Positions 50,494 through 62,402 are shown, numbered from the stretch's first letter. The stretch is DNA of 64,000 nucleotides from Globodera rostochiensis (GCA_018350325.1 JAEVLN010000002.1:4819456-4883455), one strand, 5' to 3'. The notes: a model not told the origin generated them from the sequence alone. Made by a program: numbers and translations.

Positions 50494-51171
50494 GTAAGAG
50501 GGCATGGGCAAACCGTCCCCCACAGTAAGACAAAAAGGGGCGGGAGGGAGTTCCCCCCCCCCCCCGATCACCGAGAAAAGGAGGGGCGAAAGCGATGGCT
50601 GCCGATCCCGGTCGGCAGCCATCAGTTCGCTCTTCCCCGAAGAACGAGCCGGCTTCCTCCCGCTCCCCGTCCGTCCCCACTCTGGTGAAGCTGTGAGTTC
50701 TCCGTTGGTGTCCTGGCCCCCCCCAGGCACTTCCGCCCCACCCCGTCCATACGCTTTCACCCCTCCTCCCCTACTCCGATCATCAGCTCCGTCCCTCCGC
50801 CCTCGCCATGCTGATCATCTCACCGTTACTTGTTAAACCGTTTTGATGGAATAAATATTTGTTGGCACGAGGAGGTTCATGATGAAATAAATGGTTTGGA
50901 GCGAGGAAGAAGGGTGGAATGAGTCAGGGGACTGGATCCGGGGGAGGGGCAGAATTGGGGAAAGGAGGAGGAGGAAGGGAATGCCGAAAGCATGGGGGAA
51001 GCAGGGGAAAAGGGAGGGGCCACAGCGTTCGGGACGTTCCTCCCTCGGGTATGGCCACCCCCACGCGCCTCCACTGGCCGATCGACCATCGCCGGACTCC
51101 GATTGCCGCCCCGACCCTCTGAGTCCCGAATCCCCGGTCCCACGGGGAACACGAAAGTCTTATTCATTTTC
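50494..51171 (+). repeat. 3' LTR
   Basis: It matches the 5' LTR over its whole length. The base before it is T (GGTGTAAGAG), whereas the 5' LTR is preceded by A from the target site. No long polypurine tract precedes it; only GGAGGTG is present. Confidence 0.9.
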
Positions 51172-51176
51172 TATAA

Positions 51177-52145
51177 GATTCGTATATTCAAAAATACTAA
51201 TTAGAGAGATGGGCGTAGCACAACTATTTAAAAAAAACATGTATCTAACTTACATAAATAAATAATATTAATTTAATTTTAAGTAAAGCTTATACGCTTT
51301 ATAAAAGACATGTGAAAAAGAGCTAAAATAAATTGTACACAAAACGAAAAATTATTACATTGAACAAACCAAACATAGAAAACCAAACAGAATATGTGAT
51401 TAATTTGATAAAAAAATACTTATTAAACAGAAAATAATATAATTTATAATAAACAATTAGTAAAAAAAGCAACGCCTAAATTTGCGCCCATCTCGAGCAA
51501 GACTAATACGAGAGCACCACGAACAAGAAAAAAAAAGTCAACAAAATTCTGTACGAGCAATTCATAAAATTCTATTTAAAGGGAAAAATTGTATCGCAAA
51601 ATTTTTAAAAAAGAAAAAATAAACTGGCATTTTGTTACAAATCAGTTAAAAACTCAAATAAAGATTTAGTGAAGGAATCAAAAATTTAAAACAACACACA
51701 ATAAAAACTTTATTTTATAATGCCGCTTAAACCAAAACAATTTATAAAATGTTATTGTAATAAGAAAATAGTCAAGTGGCTGGACTGTAGCGTGGACAAG
51801 ATGGTCCCCGGCCAACAAAATCAATTAACCAAGTTGATCAATTAATGCTATCTAAACCATGTATAGAAAAACCTAATGAATTCTGGATAATATTTTTTTA
51901 GCAAAATAAAAAAAGCAAATCATACATACAGGGAATTGATCTCTAAGTATAGAGTAACATTAAATTATATTTATGCAGTCTTTTGATTAAAAGGCTAATG
52001 TAAAATATTTTCATAAATATAACACCGTTCTGCGAACAATCAATTAAAACCTATTAAATCAATGACAATTTTAATTTTAAACCCAAGCTGAGAGTATGTA
52101 CTTATATATTTGGTAAAATTAAAATAAAATATGCACAAAAAAGAA
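51177..52145. other. AT-rich region, nothing recognised
   Basis: No gene, RNA or clear repeat is visible between the retrotransposon and the next phrase array. Confidence 0.4.
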
Positions 52146-52220
52146 TCTGTTCCTGTTCCTGTGTTGTTCTAAATTCTAGAATAGAACAGGAACAGGAACA
52201 GAACAGGCCTTTGGAACAGG
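52146..52220. repeat. Phrase array, GGAACA-type, arranged as an inverted repeat
   Basis: GTTCCTGTTCCTG at the left and CAGGAACAGGAACAG at the right face each other around TTCTAAATTCTAGAATAG. The phrase GGAACA is repeated about eight times in total. It belongs to the phrase-array type but has a palindromic layout. Confidence 0.55.
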
Positions 52221-52869
52221 AAAACACTAGCCACGTCGGGGTCACCATCTGCGTCGCTCGGGCATGAAATAGGACAAAAATGCAAAACAAAATCGTTTAA
52301 TTACTTCAATAATTAATTTGCTTTAACTTTTTTTTAGCTTTAATTTATTCATAAGCTTTAATCAATAATGTTATTTCTTTATTTATTATTTTCATACCAT
52401 TCAGATCTAATAGATTCATTTTAATGAATAATCCTTATAAATTTTTATTTATTACTCATGCCTATTCTTTTTTTCTTGTTTAAAAATTGATAATTGTTTT
52501 AAAGGGTATTAGTTAAACTTTGATTTATTATAATATTAATCCTAGTTTTAATTTAATTGTTAAGTTTTGAATATATTTATTTAATTTTCCATCAATCTGG
52601 CAATAAAATCAAAATTGCTGACCATTTGAGACGTTTATTCAACTCCTTGCAATAAATGTATGGTTTTGTAATGCCCCGCATGCTACTGGTCTTTTATTTT
52701 TATAATTTTTATTGATTTTAATTAAATATTGGTTTGATTTTTTCAAAGTTTGACTTTTTCCCAATTTTAAAAAGATATTATAGAAGTTTTTTGTTTGTTT
52801 GGGGTGAGTTTGAAAATTGATTAACAATAAATTTATTTTTTTGAAAACATTTTAATAATTTTTTATATT

Positions 52870-52998
52870 TTAAATAACATTGCTCTCAATCCGAGTGCGT
52901 GCATCCATGACTAAGAAGTCAGTACCCGATATCGTGCTTACGTCGTAGCGCGTTGTTTGTAATGGCAAGTCGCACTCTGCACCCGAAGAATAGAAGTT
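52870..52998 (-). CDS. Candidate exon, unrecognised protein
   Basis: After a strong minus-strand acceptor (CCTAAATTACAG) a 42-codon frame is open and balanced in composition. It starts NFYSSGAECDLPLQTTRYD and later reads SGTDFLVMDARTRIESN. It ends at TAA 52870-52872, or earlier at a GTTATT donor. An internal GTAAGC...TTAG pair would define a 31-base intron, which also leaves an open frame, so two structures are possible. I do not recognise the family. Confidence 0.4.
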   Translation of the reverse strand, partial: NFYSSGAECDLPLQTTRYDVSTISGTDFLVMDARTRIESNVI

Positions 52999-53475
52999 CT
53001 GTAATTTAGGTATCCATATTTTTACTAAATAAAACTTATCTAATTCTAAGGCTCAATCGTAAAATTTATTAATTATTAAATGTTATATTTTACAAATTTA
53101 GCTATTCATTTATGTAAATATTTAAACTTAGTTTTACCTTATAAATTATTGGGGACGATGCTCGTATGTTCCTATGTATATTTTAGTGTTATTTCTTATT
53201 GTGTCAAATAATTTAACATTTGCAGACCGTCTAATTAAAAAAAGGGTTGTATTTAAATAGCGTTTTTGCAAAGCTCATCTTTGTTATTATAAATGCATTA
53301 ATTCATTTTTAATATAGCAAATAGCAAATTACAATTTAAAACGGATAAATTTTATTTGTGGTCATTTTCGACGCGGATAACCGATTTAAATTTTTATTAA
53401 ACTGTTCATTTGGTAAGTTTTTATAAGCCATCGATCAATCAGTCGACTCAACCACTTTTTTTAAGAATTTTTTTG

Positions 53476-54366
53476 TCCAGGATCCTGGACCACGGGCCCA
53501 ATGGTCGGTGGTGGGGCCGGAAAGGTGCTAGGTCGTTTCGTAAAAACTGCCACCATGGGCGTTTCGTAAATTCGCCAGGGCGTTTCGTAAATTCGCCAGG
53601 TCGTTTCGTAAATCTGCCATTATTTCGTAAATCTGCCACTATGGGCGTTTCGTAAATCTGCCACTATTATATTAATATAATATACATGTATATATTAAGT
53701 GCATACACATTTTTTATCGATCAAAATAATTTTTATTCAGATCAGACAAATAAATTGAAAGCGCCTCACAATAATTTATTCACCTATTATTTTCTTCAAC
53801 AATATAACGGCAAATAATTCGAAAGCGCCGCCGAAAAATATTTACCTATTATTTGCTTTTACCACCCCCCTATTGTTCGCTCTCGACGATGAAGGCGATT
53901 ACATTTTTAGTAACTTTAATGTTACAGCAAATTTTAATTTGTGGCATCATCGAATCAAGGCGCAAAAAATTTGGTTGAGCTGTATTTTAAAAATGGTATT
54001 GAACTTAGCCTAAGGACTTTGGATAGACATCTGGCTAAAAGAATAATGGAAAATTTACTAAACTACATCATTTCTAAATTATATTTTTATATATTTGTTA
54101 ATAAAATTTTAATTCCTTTTGTTCAATAAAAATGTGTACCTATACATTTATATATATAATAGTGGCGAATTTACGAAACGCCCATAGTGGCAGATTTACG
54201 AAACGCCCTGGCGAATTTACGAAACGCCCATAATGGCGCATTTACGAAACGCCCTGGCGAATTTACGAAACGCCCATGGTGGCAGTTTTTACGAAACGAC
54301 CCAGCACGGGCCGGAAAGTCTCCAGCTTCGTTGGGTCCGCAACCCCAGCCCCTATTATTGACGTGT
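53476..54366 (+). other. Exon-like island interrupted by a MITE
   Basis: The island begins after the strong acceptor TTTTTTTGTCCAG. Without the 783-bp element and one copy of its target duplication, the two flanks form a continuous open segment of about 28 codons. One frame starts DPGPRAQWSVVG; another contains ILDHGPNGRWWGRK and ends at a GTGTTT donor. The GC-rich, stop-free flanks suggest an exon destroyed by the insertion. The family is not recognised. Confidence 0.3.
53525..54307. mobile_element. 783-bp Mutator-like MITE with repeat-built inverted ends
   Basis: The ends begin GTGCTAGGTCGTTTCGTAAA and finish with the near-complement, and 11-bp direct repeats GGGCCGGAAAG flank it (53514-53524 and 54308-54318). 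Target duplications of 9-11 bp are typical of Mutator-like elements. Each inverted end is an array of 4-5 units of about 20 bases (GTTTCGTAAATTCGCCAGG and variants). The middle holds a 62-codon frame at 53941-54129 with GIELSLRTLDRHLAK, a helix-turn-helix-like segment reminiscent of integrase-type proteins, but no transposase. Confidence 0.75.
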
Positions 54367-55262
54367 TTTATTAAAAAAATACAAATTTACCTTTTAATAT
54401 TAACTTTTCACGCCTCATTTTTAATGTTTATTGATTATTTTTTGTTTGTTTTATTTTAGATTTGCTTTCATTGAAAATTTTTTTTTTACCTAAAGCCACA
54501 AATTTTTATTCATTTTTATTTATTCACTTTATATTGTCCTCGTTTTATTTTACGCTTTTTGTTCAAACATAGTTATAATTTTCCTATTTTAATTGGAAAT
54601 AATTTTTTTTTTTATATTAAGAGAATCATTGCAAAAAAAAATTTTTTAAACAAAATGTTAATTATTGGTTAGTTCTATGTAATTTATAAATTCTTTATAA
54701 TTTACTTATTTAATCAAAGTTTCGTTGATCAATTTATTTTTTAATTTAACTAAATTGGTTTGCATATTGAATTTGGCTTAATCCATAACAACAAGAATAA
54801 AACGAAAGATTTATTTTTGTTAGAATTTTTGAATCAGCAGAGGAAATTACAAATATTTTCTAATTGTAAAATATGAAAGCTGCTGTTTATGTTTGAAAAT
54901 TAAAATCATGTAGCTTTTTAATATGATGTGTAAATTGTGAATTTTTAATTTTATCATTTTATCATTTTTCTTATTCTGGTTCTTCAATTGGGACTGATTT
55001 GGGTATTCTCGATTTCCGTTTTCAATTTATTTGTTTAGATTACCGATTTATCATTTGCTTTAAAGGGTTTATGTTTAAATTATTTATACCTGACAACGAA
55101 AGCCAGTTGCTCACTTCCCAAATAAAGTTTGGCCTTTTTGTTTGTTATTTTTATTTGTTCACTAATTAAATTCATTTTAATTGTTTGTTAATATTTATTT
55201 TAATTTAACAATATTGGGCAATAATGCATTACGCACAATATTTCACATTGTAGTCCACCAAG

Positions 55263-58200
55263 ATTTATCACTTTATTGTTGCAAGTTGTGCCTCTTCTTT
55301 ATTTTCATATAAGTATAATTATTTTTTGGTTATAATCATTGCATTCTATTTTTCATCTTTTTAGTTATTAATTAATATTAACACACTTTTAAAATATTTT
55401 TTTATACAACTATATTTTAGATTGGGGATTTTTAAAAAAGATTTGCAATTAAAAAAGTTAAATAATTCGACGCACATTGTTTAAATTTTGCATAAATTTT
55501 TGTAAATATAACGCATACCCCCTTGTTTTAAATTATAATTATATGAAGTTGCATTTTACCGCTTTTGACTAAATCTCCGAATGCTTGTTCTCTATTATTG
55601 AGAGTTTGGCAAGAAATTTGCTGTTGATCTCAGGTTTGAACAATAATAAACACTTTAATTAAACGATATTTAAGTAATATTGTAAATTATATTAATGGAA
55701 GGCGTTTAAAACAATAAAATATTTTTCTATTAAATAGCAAAACATTGTTAAAAAAGTTCAAATAATCATTGTATATAAAAAAAACAGCCGCGATAATCCA
55801 AACTTATCTTTCAACTAAAATATTAATTGAAAGAATTATGAAATTAAAAGAAAGAATTAATTCTCCAATCAAAAAAATTTAATAATACAGTAAAGCTGAC
55901 ATAAAAGATAAACTCATTCAAATTTTTAGAAATAAAATTAGATTTAAAACAAATTAATTAGAATGCTTGTTGCGTGTTAAACAAAATCTATTTAAAGCGT
56001 CGTGACTTTTTATAAATAAACTCAGATTTAGTTTGTGAATTGATAAGCTGCCAGGGAAAGTTTCGTTTGCATGTAATAATAAAAGTACAAATAAATAATA
56101 ATTAATACAAAATTTTTGAATGTATTAAAAACATTAGTAAAAAACTTTTTAAAAAAATGATTTAACAAAATTAGAAAAAAAACATCGCTGGCTTGGAGTC
56201 CCGCTTACATTTCCTAGCTTTCAACTACATCTTAAAATCATCGGTTGGCGTTTAAATAAATAATATAGTATTTACAGCTTTTAAGTCTAAAAATATTTTA
56301 AAATATTAAAAAACGCACCAAATAATTGGAAAAACGAACGTGTTCTCTGGACTTAAAAACATTAGTTCTTTTGCAAAATCAAATAATGCAAAGTATAGTA
56401 AAAAAATTAAATTTAAAAAATAAAAGATTAAAAAAAATTTTGAAATCAATTAATATAAAATATTAATTTTTATTTTACATTCGTCTAATGTTAAAAACCG
56501 AACAATCAATGGATTTGAAAATTTATATTAGAATATCAAATTCTTAACTTTTTAATATATAAATTTGTCGTCCTCCCTACGATTTTTTGTGCTCATTAAT
56601 TCATAAATCTTAATTTAAAGAAAACAACATGAAGATTTCATATGGAAAACAAAGCTATAGTTTGTCGAGCGTAAAAGCCAAATGAAAATAGTTTAAATGT
56701 TACAGTTATTATATTTTAATAAATATATTATACCAAAAAATTTATAACAACACAAATATAAGAATTTTTCAAAGTATTTAATACCCACTGATCACGCTAA
56801 GATAGTGAGATGATCAAGCAGCCCATCCATTTTGTCAGGGCATTTCTTTATTAAAACTAGAATTAATAATATTTATATCAAATTTAAAAAGTGGTTCCTA
56901 TTTATTTATTTATGTCAAAGAATAAGAAATGTAATAAATTCCATAAATGTCACGAAGACCGTGAAAACTGATAAAATCATTAAGAATAAAATACAAACTA
57001 AAAAATTGAGATAAAATCACTAAAAATAAAATGCTAAAATAACAAAAAAAGAAATAACTATTAAAAAAGCTATTAACACAGTAAAAGAAACTGTGTTTAA
57101 AAATCAAAAAAATTGAATTTAATCTCCAACGCATTAATCAAATCAAGATGTCAAATTTTACCATCAATATAACAAGGAGTTAATCGGGAGGGCCGCGAGC
57201 AGGACAGATGGTATTTAAAATTTAAACTGATTGTTATGTGGCGATATTACATAGAAAATAGCTGTAGAAAATAAATATACATTAATGAGTTAATATACGA
57301 AGAATTAATATGAATATAAACAATCAAAGAAAGCAAGAATTGCGCATCCGGAACAAAAAAAGAGGATTTTTTAAAAGATTCATAACAAACGTCTACAGAG
57401 AAATATTTAATTGTTATATATGAGCATTACATAAATATTAAAGCAAAATAGAAAATAAAAGTTTAATTTAAAAGGATTATTTTAATATATATTTTATTGC
57501 CAAAAGATTAAATGTAAATTGCCGTGGATTAAAAAAATCGTTAATCTATGCAATAATAGGTGCTCATCGTCCTCTTAGTGCAATCCCAAAACTCAAGGTG
57601 TCGCTACGATACAGTTCTTTCGCGCAACATCAGTCGTCTGTCTTGAGTTGGGGCAATTTTAGACACATTAAAATACTAATATTTAAATTCATTTCTTTAA
57701 AAATCATCAAAAATGCCTAAATGTATAATGCTAATTTTAAAAAACATATTAAATTGAAATAAAATTTGCAAACTTGATTTACTTATACATTTTAGTTTAA
57801 TCATTTTTATTAGGTTTAGTTTTTAAAAATCATCGAAACCCAACAAATTCGATTCAATGAACTACCGTGCGCAAATATTCAACAAAATTCATAAATGTTT
57901 AATTCTCAAAAACAAAAAATTACATGACGTGCGGTAAAGAAAATAATTAAAAAAATTTAAATTATTTATGGAAGCGAGATTGAATTGAGGAAGTTCATTT
58001 CGATAGGGCAATGGAGGAAAATCAGGTGTAGAAAAATCAATTTCTATAAAAATCTCAAAAGAAAATAAGTTAACCTAAAATATAAAATAATTAAAAAAAT
58101 AAAAACTTAAAACATGAAAATTAAGTTCTCAAAAATATTAGGTTCGTTTAGCAGAAAAAATGAATAATTATTAAAATATTATTATGCAAAATGTAAAAAT

Positions 58201-59787
58201 TTTGAAGAAAAGTTTCTCAATTAACAGCAGCCAAATGCTTTTAAATTTTAGTAAGTACATTTTTAATAATTTTAATATATTTGTATCATACTTTTGCATT
58301 ATTTAATTATTTTCCATATTTCATGGCTTGCTGACGACTTATGTTTGATGTTTTTTTATAAGATTATTTGTATGCTTTAATTTGGTCTCATTTACGAATT
58401 TTATTAATATTTTAATTTTTGCAATTAGTTCCAGAGTTGACAATTCACTTTTATACATTAAAATGATGCCGCTTTTACGTTTAATGGATCTCAGCAGAAA
58501 ATCAAGACAAAATGTTTCTGTATTTAGAATTTTCAAGGCTTTTATTTAAAAAAAATCTCAATATTTCCAATGAATAAGTCAAATTTAATGCATATTTAAT
58601 GAATATATTTTTTAGTTGAAGTAGTTTTATTAAAAGCAATTTTTTAACACGATTTAATTTCAAAGTTTAATCAACGTGCACGTTCTTCTTTAAGAAGGTT
58701 TTGCATTGATTATTATTATTGATAACAAAAGTTTCTCTCATTGAATTTTATTTATGGAAAATAAATTATTAATTTGTAACAAAAAAGATTCATATTGCTA
58801 ATTCTGTTATCATTATCATCTTTAATGCCATATTTCCGCCGTCATTTAACTATAATTTTCTTTTTAGTTCTTCGATATATTTGTTTACAAATATTCCCAA
58901 AAGTTCTGCTAAAAATAACATTTAGAATTTATTTCATACATTAGAAGTTAATATACAAATGTGTAGAAGAGCAAAGAATTCAAAAACCTTTTAATAAATT
59001 TGATTTAAACATAACAATTGTGTAGAGCGATAGATAGCCTACGGTAAGAATTCAAATTCAATGTTTCTCGCTCAACAATGTCTTAAGATAAAATGAAAAT
59101 ATTCTTTGAGCTTGATTTTTTTGTAAATCGGTTTTTTTTATGCTGAAATCTTTAAAATAATTTTGTGTGAATGATTTATAAGGAGCTTTTCGAATCCTTT
59201 GGTTTAGTATAATTTATTTATAGTTCATTCCGCGCGCGCAAAAAAAGGTTTAGATTCGGTTCTAGAGACCAAGCGGTGTCAATATCTGATTTGTGTGTGA
59301 TTTAGAGTCTGGGGACACGGAATTTGTTGAATATTTTTTACCTTTTAAATTTAATCCGCGTTTACTTTTTCTTTTATAACTCTAAGTTGGAGTTTTACTA
59401 TTATATTAATACGATTAATTCTTTAAAATTCTAACCCATTGGATTTGTAAAACTTTAAAATTTTTTTTGGTTTGTGGTCGGACTTTTAATTTTAAGAATT
59501 TTAAACTGATAAAATTTTATCATATTCAAGTCCATTTTTGGAAATCATTCATACAAACTTTTTATTAATCTTTAAGCACATCTGCTGTTTTATCACATTT
59601 ATTTAATTATTTTACAAAAAAGTCGCGAAGAAAATTTTGTTTTTTATAAGACAATTTTAATTTTAACATAATTTTTGTTTTTTAATTAAAAAATGTTTTT
59701 GATTCAACATATATTGTAATGTTGAATATAGAATGGACAACCATTTGTAGAAAATAAATTTAGTTTGTGTTTATCTATCGCAAACAG
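55263..59787. other. AT-rich region with few islands
   Basis: No gene can be supported. One GC island at about 57582-57652 follows a plus-strand acceptor (GTCCTCTTAG) and is open in two frames, one including IPKLKVSLRYSSF, so it may be an exon. Another small island at 57180-57220 is too short to judge. Confidence 0.35.
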
Positions 59788-59865
59788 CGCCGAATTGTTG
59801 AAATTCGTCTCCGATCATTTAATCGCTAGAAGATTTGCGCAGTTGGAGAGACGGTTGCCGGAAAC
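59788..59865 (+). CDS. Candidate internal exon, helical segment
   Basis: The island has an acceptor (ATCGCAAACAG) and a GTAATG donor. Only one of the three plus-strand frames lacks stops, and it reads AELLKFVSDHLIARRFAQLE followed by RRLPE, a strongly helical, charged sequence. A second plus-strand island at about 60170-60240 reads IERRLSSALIAYKWKNTV but does not join in phase by the sites I can see. The family is not recognised. Confidence 0.35.
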
Positions 59866-60879
59866 GTAATGGAAGAAAGTGCAAAGTTCGTATTTCCCCA
59901 ATTAGATTTTATACACAAAAGCTTATTCTTGAGGTGATTTTTACCGTAAAATCTGGTGCATGATCATTTCAAAAACAAATGTGAATTTAAGAGAAATTTT
60001 AATTTATTAATCATACAATTATGCGCGCCGGTTGTTGATAAATGCTTCGTACGATATTTAGTCACCCGGCTTCCAATTATTTTTTTAAATGACAATTAAT
60101 CATATAAATAAAATCGAATAGTATTTATTAAAAAATTAAACAGCATGAATGGGTTGTAACTCAAGATTTTATAGGAAAAATTGAACGTCGACTGTCTTCG
60201 GCCTTGATCGCGTACAAATGGAAGAATACAGTTTGCATTCTTTCTTTATCATGTAATCATTATATTTTTGGTGGTTCTTAGCTAGACCCACCTTTTTTTA
60301 AATCTTTGTCATTACAATACAAATAAGGTCTTTTCTTTGTGTTTATTTTCTATTATGATTATTTCAACGCCAAGTAATGAATTTTAATGTTAACATTTTT
60401 TTACTTCAAATATTTCAAAGTTATTGCTTCAGCCGAAATTCTGTTAACCGAATTCCCCCATAGCAATTTCTACAAATTAATTATTGTTTTTTTAATTTAA
60501 TCGAAAATAATATTTATTTCGAAATTCTATAAGCGATCTCTTCATGTTAAAATTAAATCTTGTCTTAAACTAAGTTTGAATAGTTGACCTTTTCCAGGAT
60601 TATTTCAAAAAACTACTTTTTATTATAACTATGTTTTTAATATTTAATCAATTTCATTAAAATTTTTACTTATCTTCCGTTTTTTATATATCACACCGAA
60701 CCTTCTACAAAAATTTTTTTTTAAAACACGAATTAATTTGTAGAAGAAAAGCCGTGCTTACATTTTGGCGCTGGTGTAAAAAGCTCCTATAAATATTTCC
60801 CTGGCTGAATTAGCTGGTCCATTAGTGAGAATGCTTCAATTAAATTGAAAATGAAGTTATTTAACAATACAATTTATTT

Positions 60880-62060
60880 AGTCAATTTGCCTTTTTTTGT
60901 TTTTAATTTTACATAGTTCATATTTGTAATTTACTGAAAATTATATTTTAAGCTAAAATATTTCAGAATCTGATTAAACGGGGGTTGCTTATTTATTTTT
61001 GCAAAATTTAACCTTGTTTGAACCATATTTAATATCTTTTTGTTTTGGATTATTTTGTACGCTTCAAAAAATGCAATTAAAGACTTAGTATTTTTATTAA
61101 CTGTATTCTTACTATTTTTCTAAAGAGTATTAAATTAAAGTTGTTGTCTACCATAATTTTGTGAGTTTAATATATTCATTGAAGATTGGACATAATCTCT
61201 GAAGGTGCAAAAAAATCTTTTAATTTTTTTTCTCGTTTATTTTTAGGGTTTACAATTTTTTTGTTTATACTTTTTTGTGCTTATTTTAGTTAAATTTGTT
61301 TTGTTTTTATATTTAAGGAATTAATTTGTGAATTGGTACATAATGGCCCTCGAAGACGTACCAAAATTCATGATCCCTTTCGAAAGCCAATGGTGTACAG
61401 TTTTTATTGTTCATATTATTTTTCATTTAAGTTTTAAGGAATTTTTTTCATATAATTCATTTAGTCTTTTTGCCTTTTTTGGTTTTTTAACTTTACTTGA
61501 GTTCATATTTGTAAATTCAGATATTTTAGAACATGAATAAACGGGGGTTGCTTATTTATTTTTCAAAATTTTAATTCATTTAGAAAAAAGTTTTAGGGTG
61601 TTATTTAATACGCTTAAAAAATTGAAATTAAAAACTTACCATTCTTTATTAACTATTTTTCTAAAGCGTATTAAATAAATAGATTGTTGTTTAGCATTAT
61701 ATTGTGAGTCTAATACATTTCTGCTTTTTAATTTATTTTTTTTAAGATTGCCCAGGGTCTCCATAAGGTACGAAAACCCTTTTAAATCCTGTTTCCCCTT
61801 TATTTTTAGATTTAACAAAAATTTCGATTATTTTTTTGTGCTTATTTTAGTTCTGTATAAATTATTCATAATTTGCTTTGTTTTTATATTTTAATGAATT
61901 CTATGAATTTTTACATAATGCCCTTGTCATCATAACTCACTGTCGCGTCATCTTCCAGAGAACAGAGGATTTGGCTCTCTGTAAAGTGCGAAATCCTTTT
62001 TAATTATGTTTCTCTTTGGTTTTTATTTTTTACAAATTTATTTGTTATTCTTTATTTAAA
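60880..62060. repeat. Diverged tandem repeat, period about 560 bases
   Basis: Blocks at about 60885-61330 and 61450-61915 share an ordered series of phrases: a CTTTTTTTG tract, GTTCATATTTGTAA, AAACGGGGGTTGCTTATTTA, TATTTTTCTAAAG-GTATTAAA and TTTTTGTGCTTATTTTAG. A third partial unit follows to about 62060. The 70-codon frame at 61328-61540 lies in the second unit; its start (MALEDVPKFMIPFESQW) looks coding but the rest is AT-rich. Confidence 0.6.
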
Positions 62061-62252
62061 TCACTTGGTAGTTATGTATAATCATAATTTTTTGTATTTA
62101 AAAAATGCGATTTGTGTTCGCCTGCCTTTAAAAGAGTCTTTTTATTATGAATTTAGTAAAATAATGGATGCCATTTAATTTTTTGCTTTTCTTCTGTTTT
62201 TAATGATTATTTAAAGATTATTTTAATATTTAATACCCCTTTTTTCACGTTG

Positions 62253-62402
62253 ATGAATCTCGTAACGATTACCAGAACGAAGGCTAACAATGCATGCACC
62301 ACCGAGGCGGTGGACAAAATGCCATTCATTCTAATAAGGGGAGAGCGACATTTTAATATTGAAATTATTTATTTTGATTTTTTTTTTAACGGCAATCCAT
62401 AG
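62253..62402. other. Exon-like island, strand uncertain
   Basis: The plus strand has a 49-codon ATG frame (MNLVTITRTKANN...). The minus strand has an ATG directly after TCCCCTTATTAG that reads MNGILSTASVVHALLAFVL before a GTAATC donor, a signal-peptide-like first exon. The acceptor so close to the minus-strand ATG would suit a trans-spliced start if the organism is a nematode. No choice can be made from sequence alone. Confidence 0.2.

Larger units (their letters stand above)
42640..51171 (+). mobile_element. GC-rich LTR retrotransposon with a giant internal palindrome
   Basis: The element is 8.53 kb. It has direct LTRs (42640-43313 and 50494-51171) and 5-bp target duplications TATAA (42635-42639 and 51172-51176). 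TGGTAGCACCGG, a primer-binding-site-like stretch, follows the left LTR directly. The interior has a unique 5' segment (43314-43739), a left arm (43740-46186), a gag-bearing loop (46187-47378), a right arm that is the left arm inverted (47379-49777) and a unique 3' segment (49778-50493). No protease, reverse transcriptase or integrase can be found, so the copy is non-autonomous. Its high GC content contrasts sharply with the surrounding AT-rich DNA. The LTR ends are not the usual TG...CA. Confidence 0.85.
53258..55262. repeat. Older, partial third copy of the 7.26-kb unit
   Basis: 53258-53391 matches 28473-28597, 54445-54480 matches 28783-28815, and 54628-55262 matches 30015-30630, all on the same strand and in the same order but with many substitutions and indels. 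The parts of the unit that hold the coiled-coil exons are missing here. A 783-bp MITE and its exon-like target lie between the matching blocks. Confidence 0.7.
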
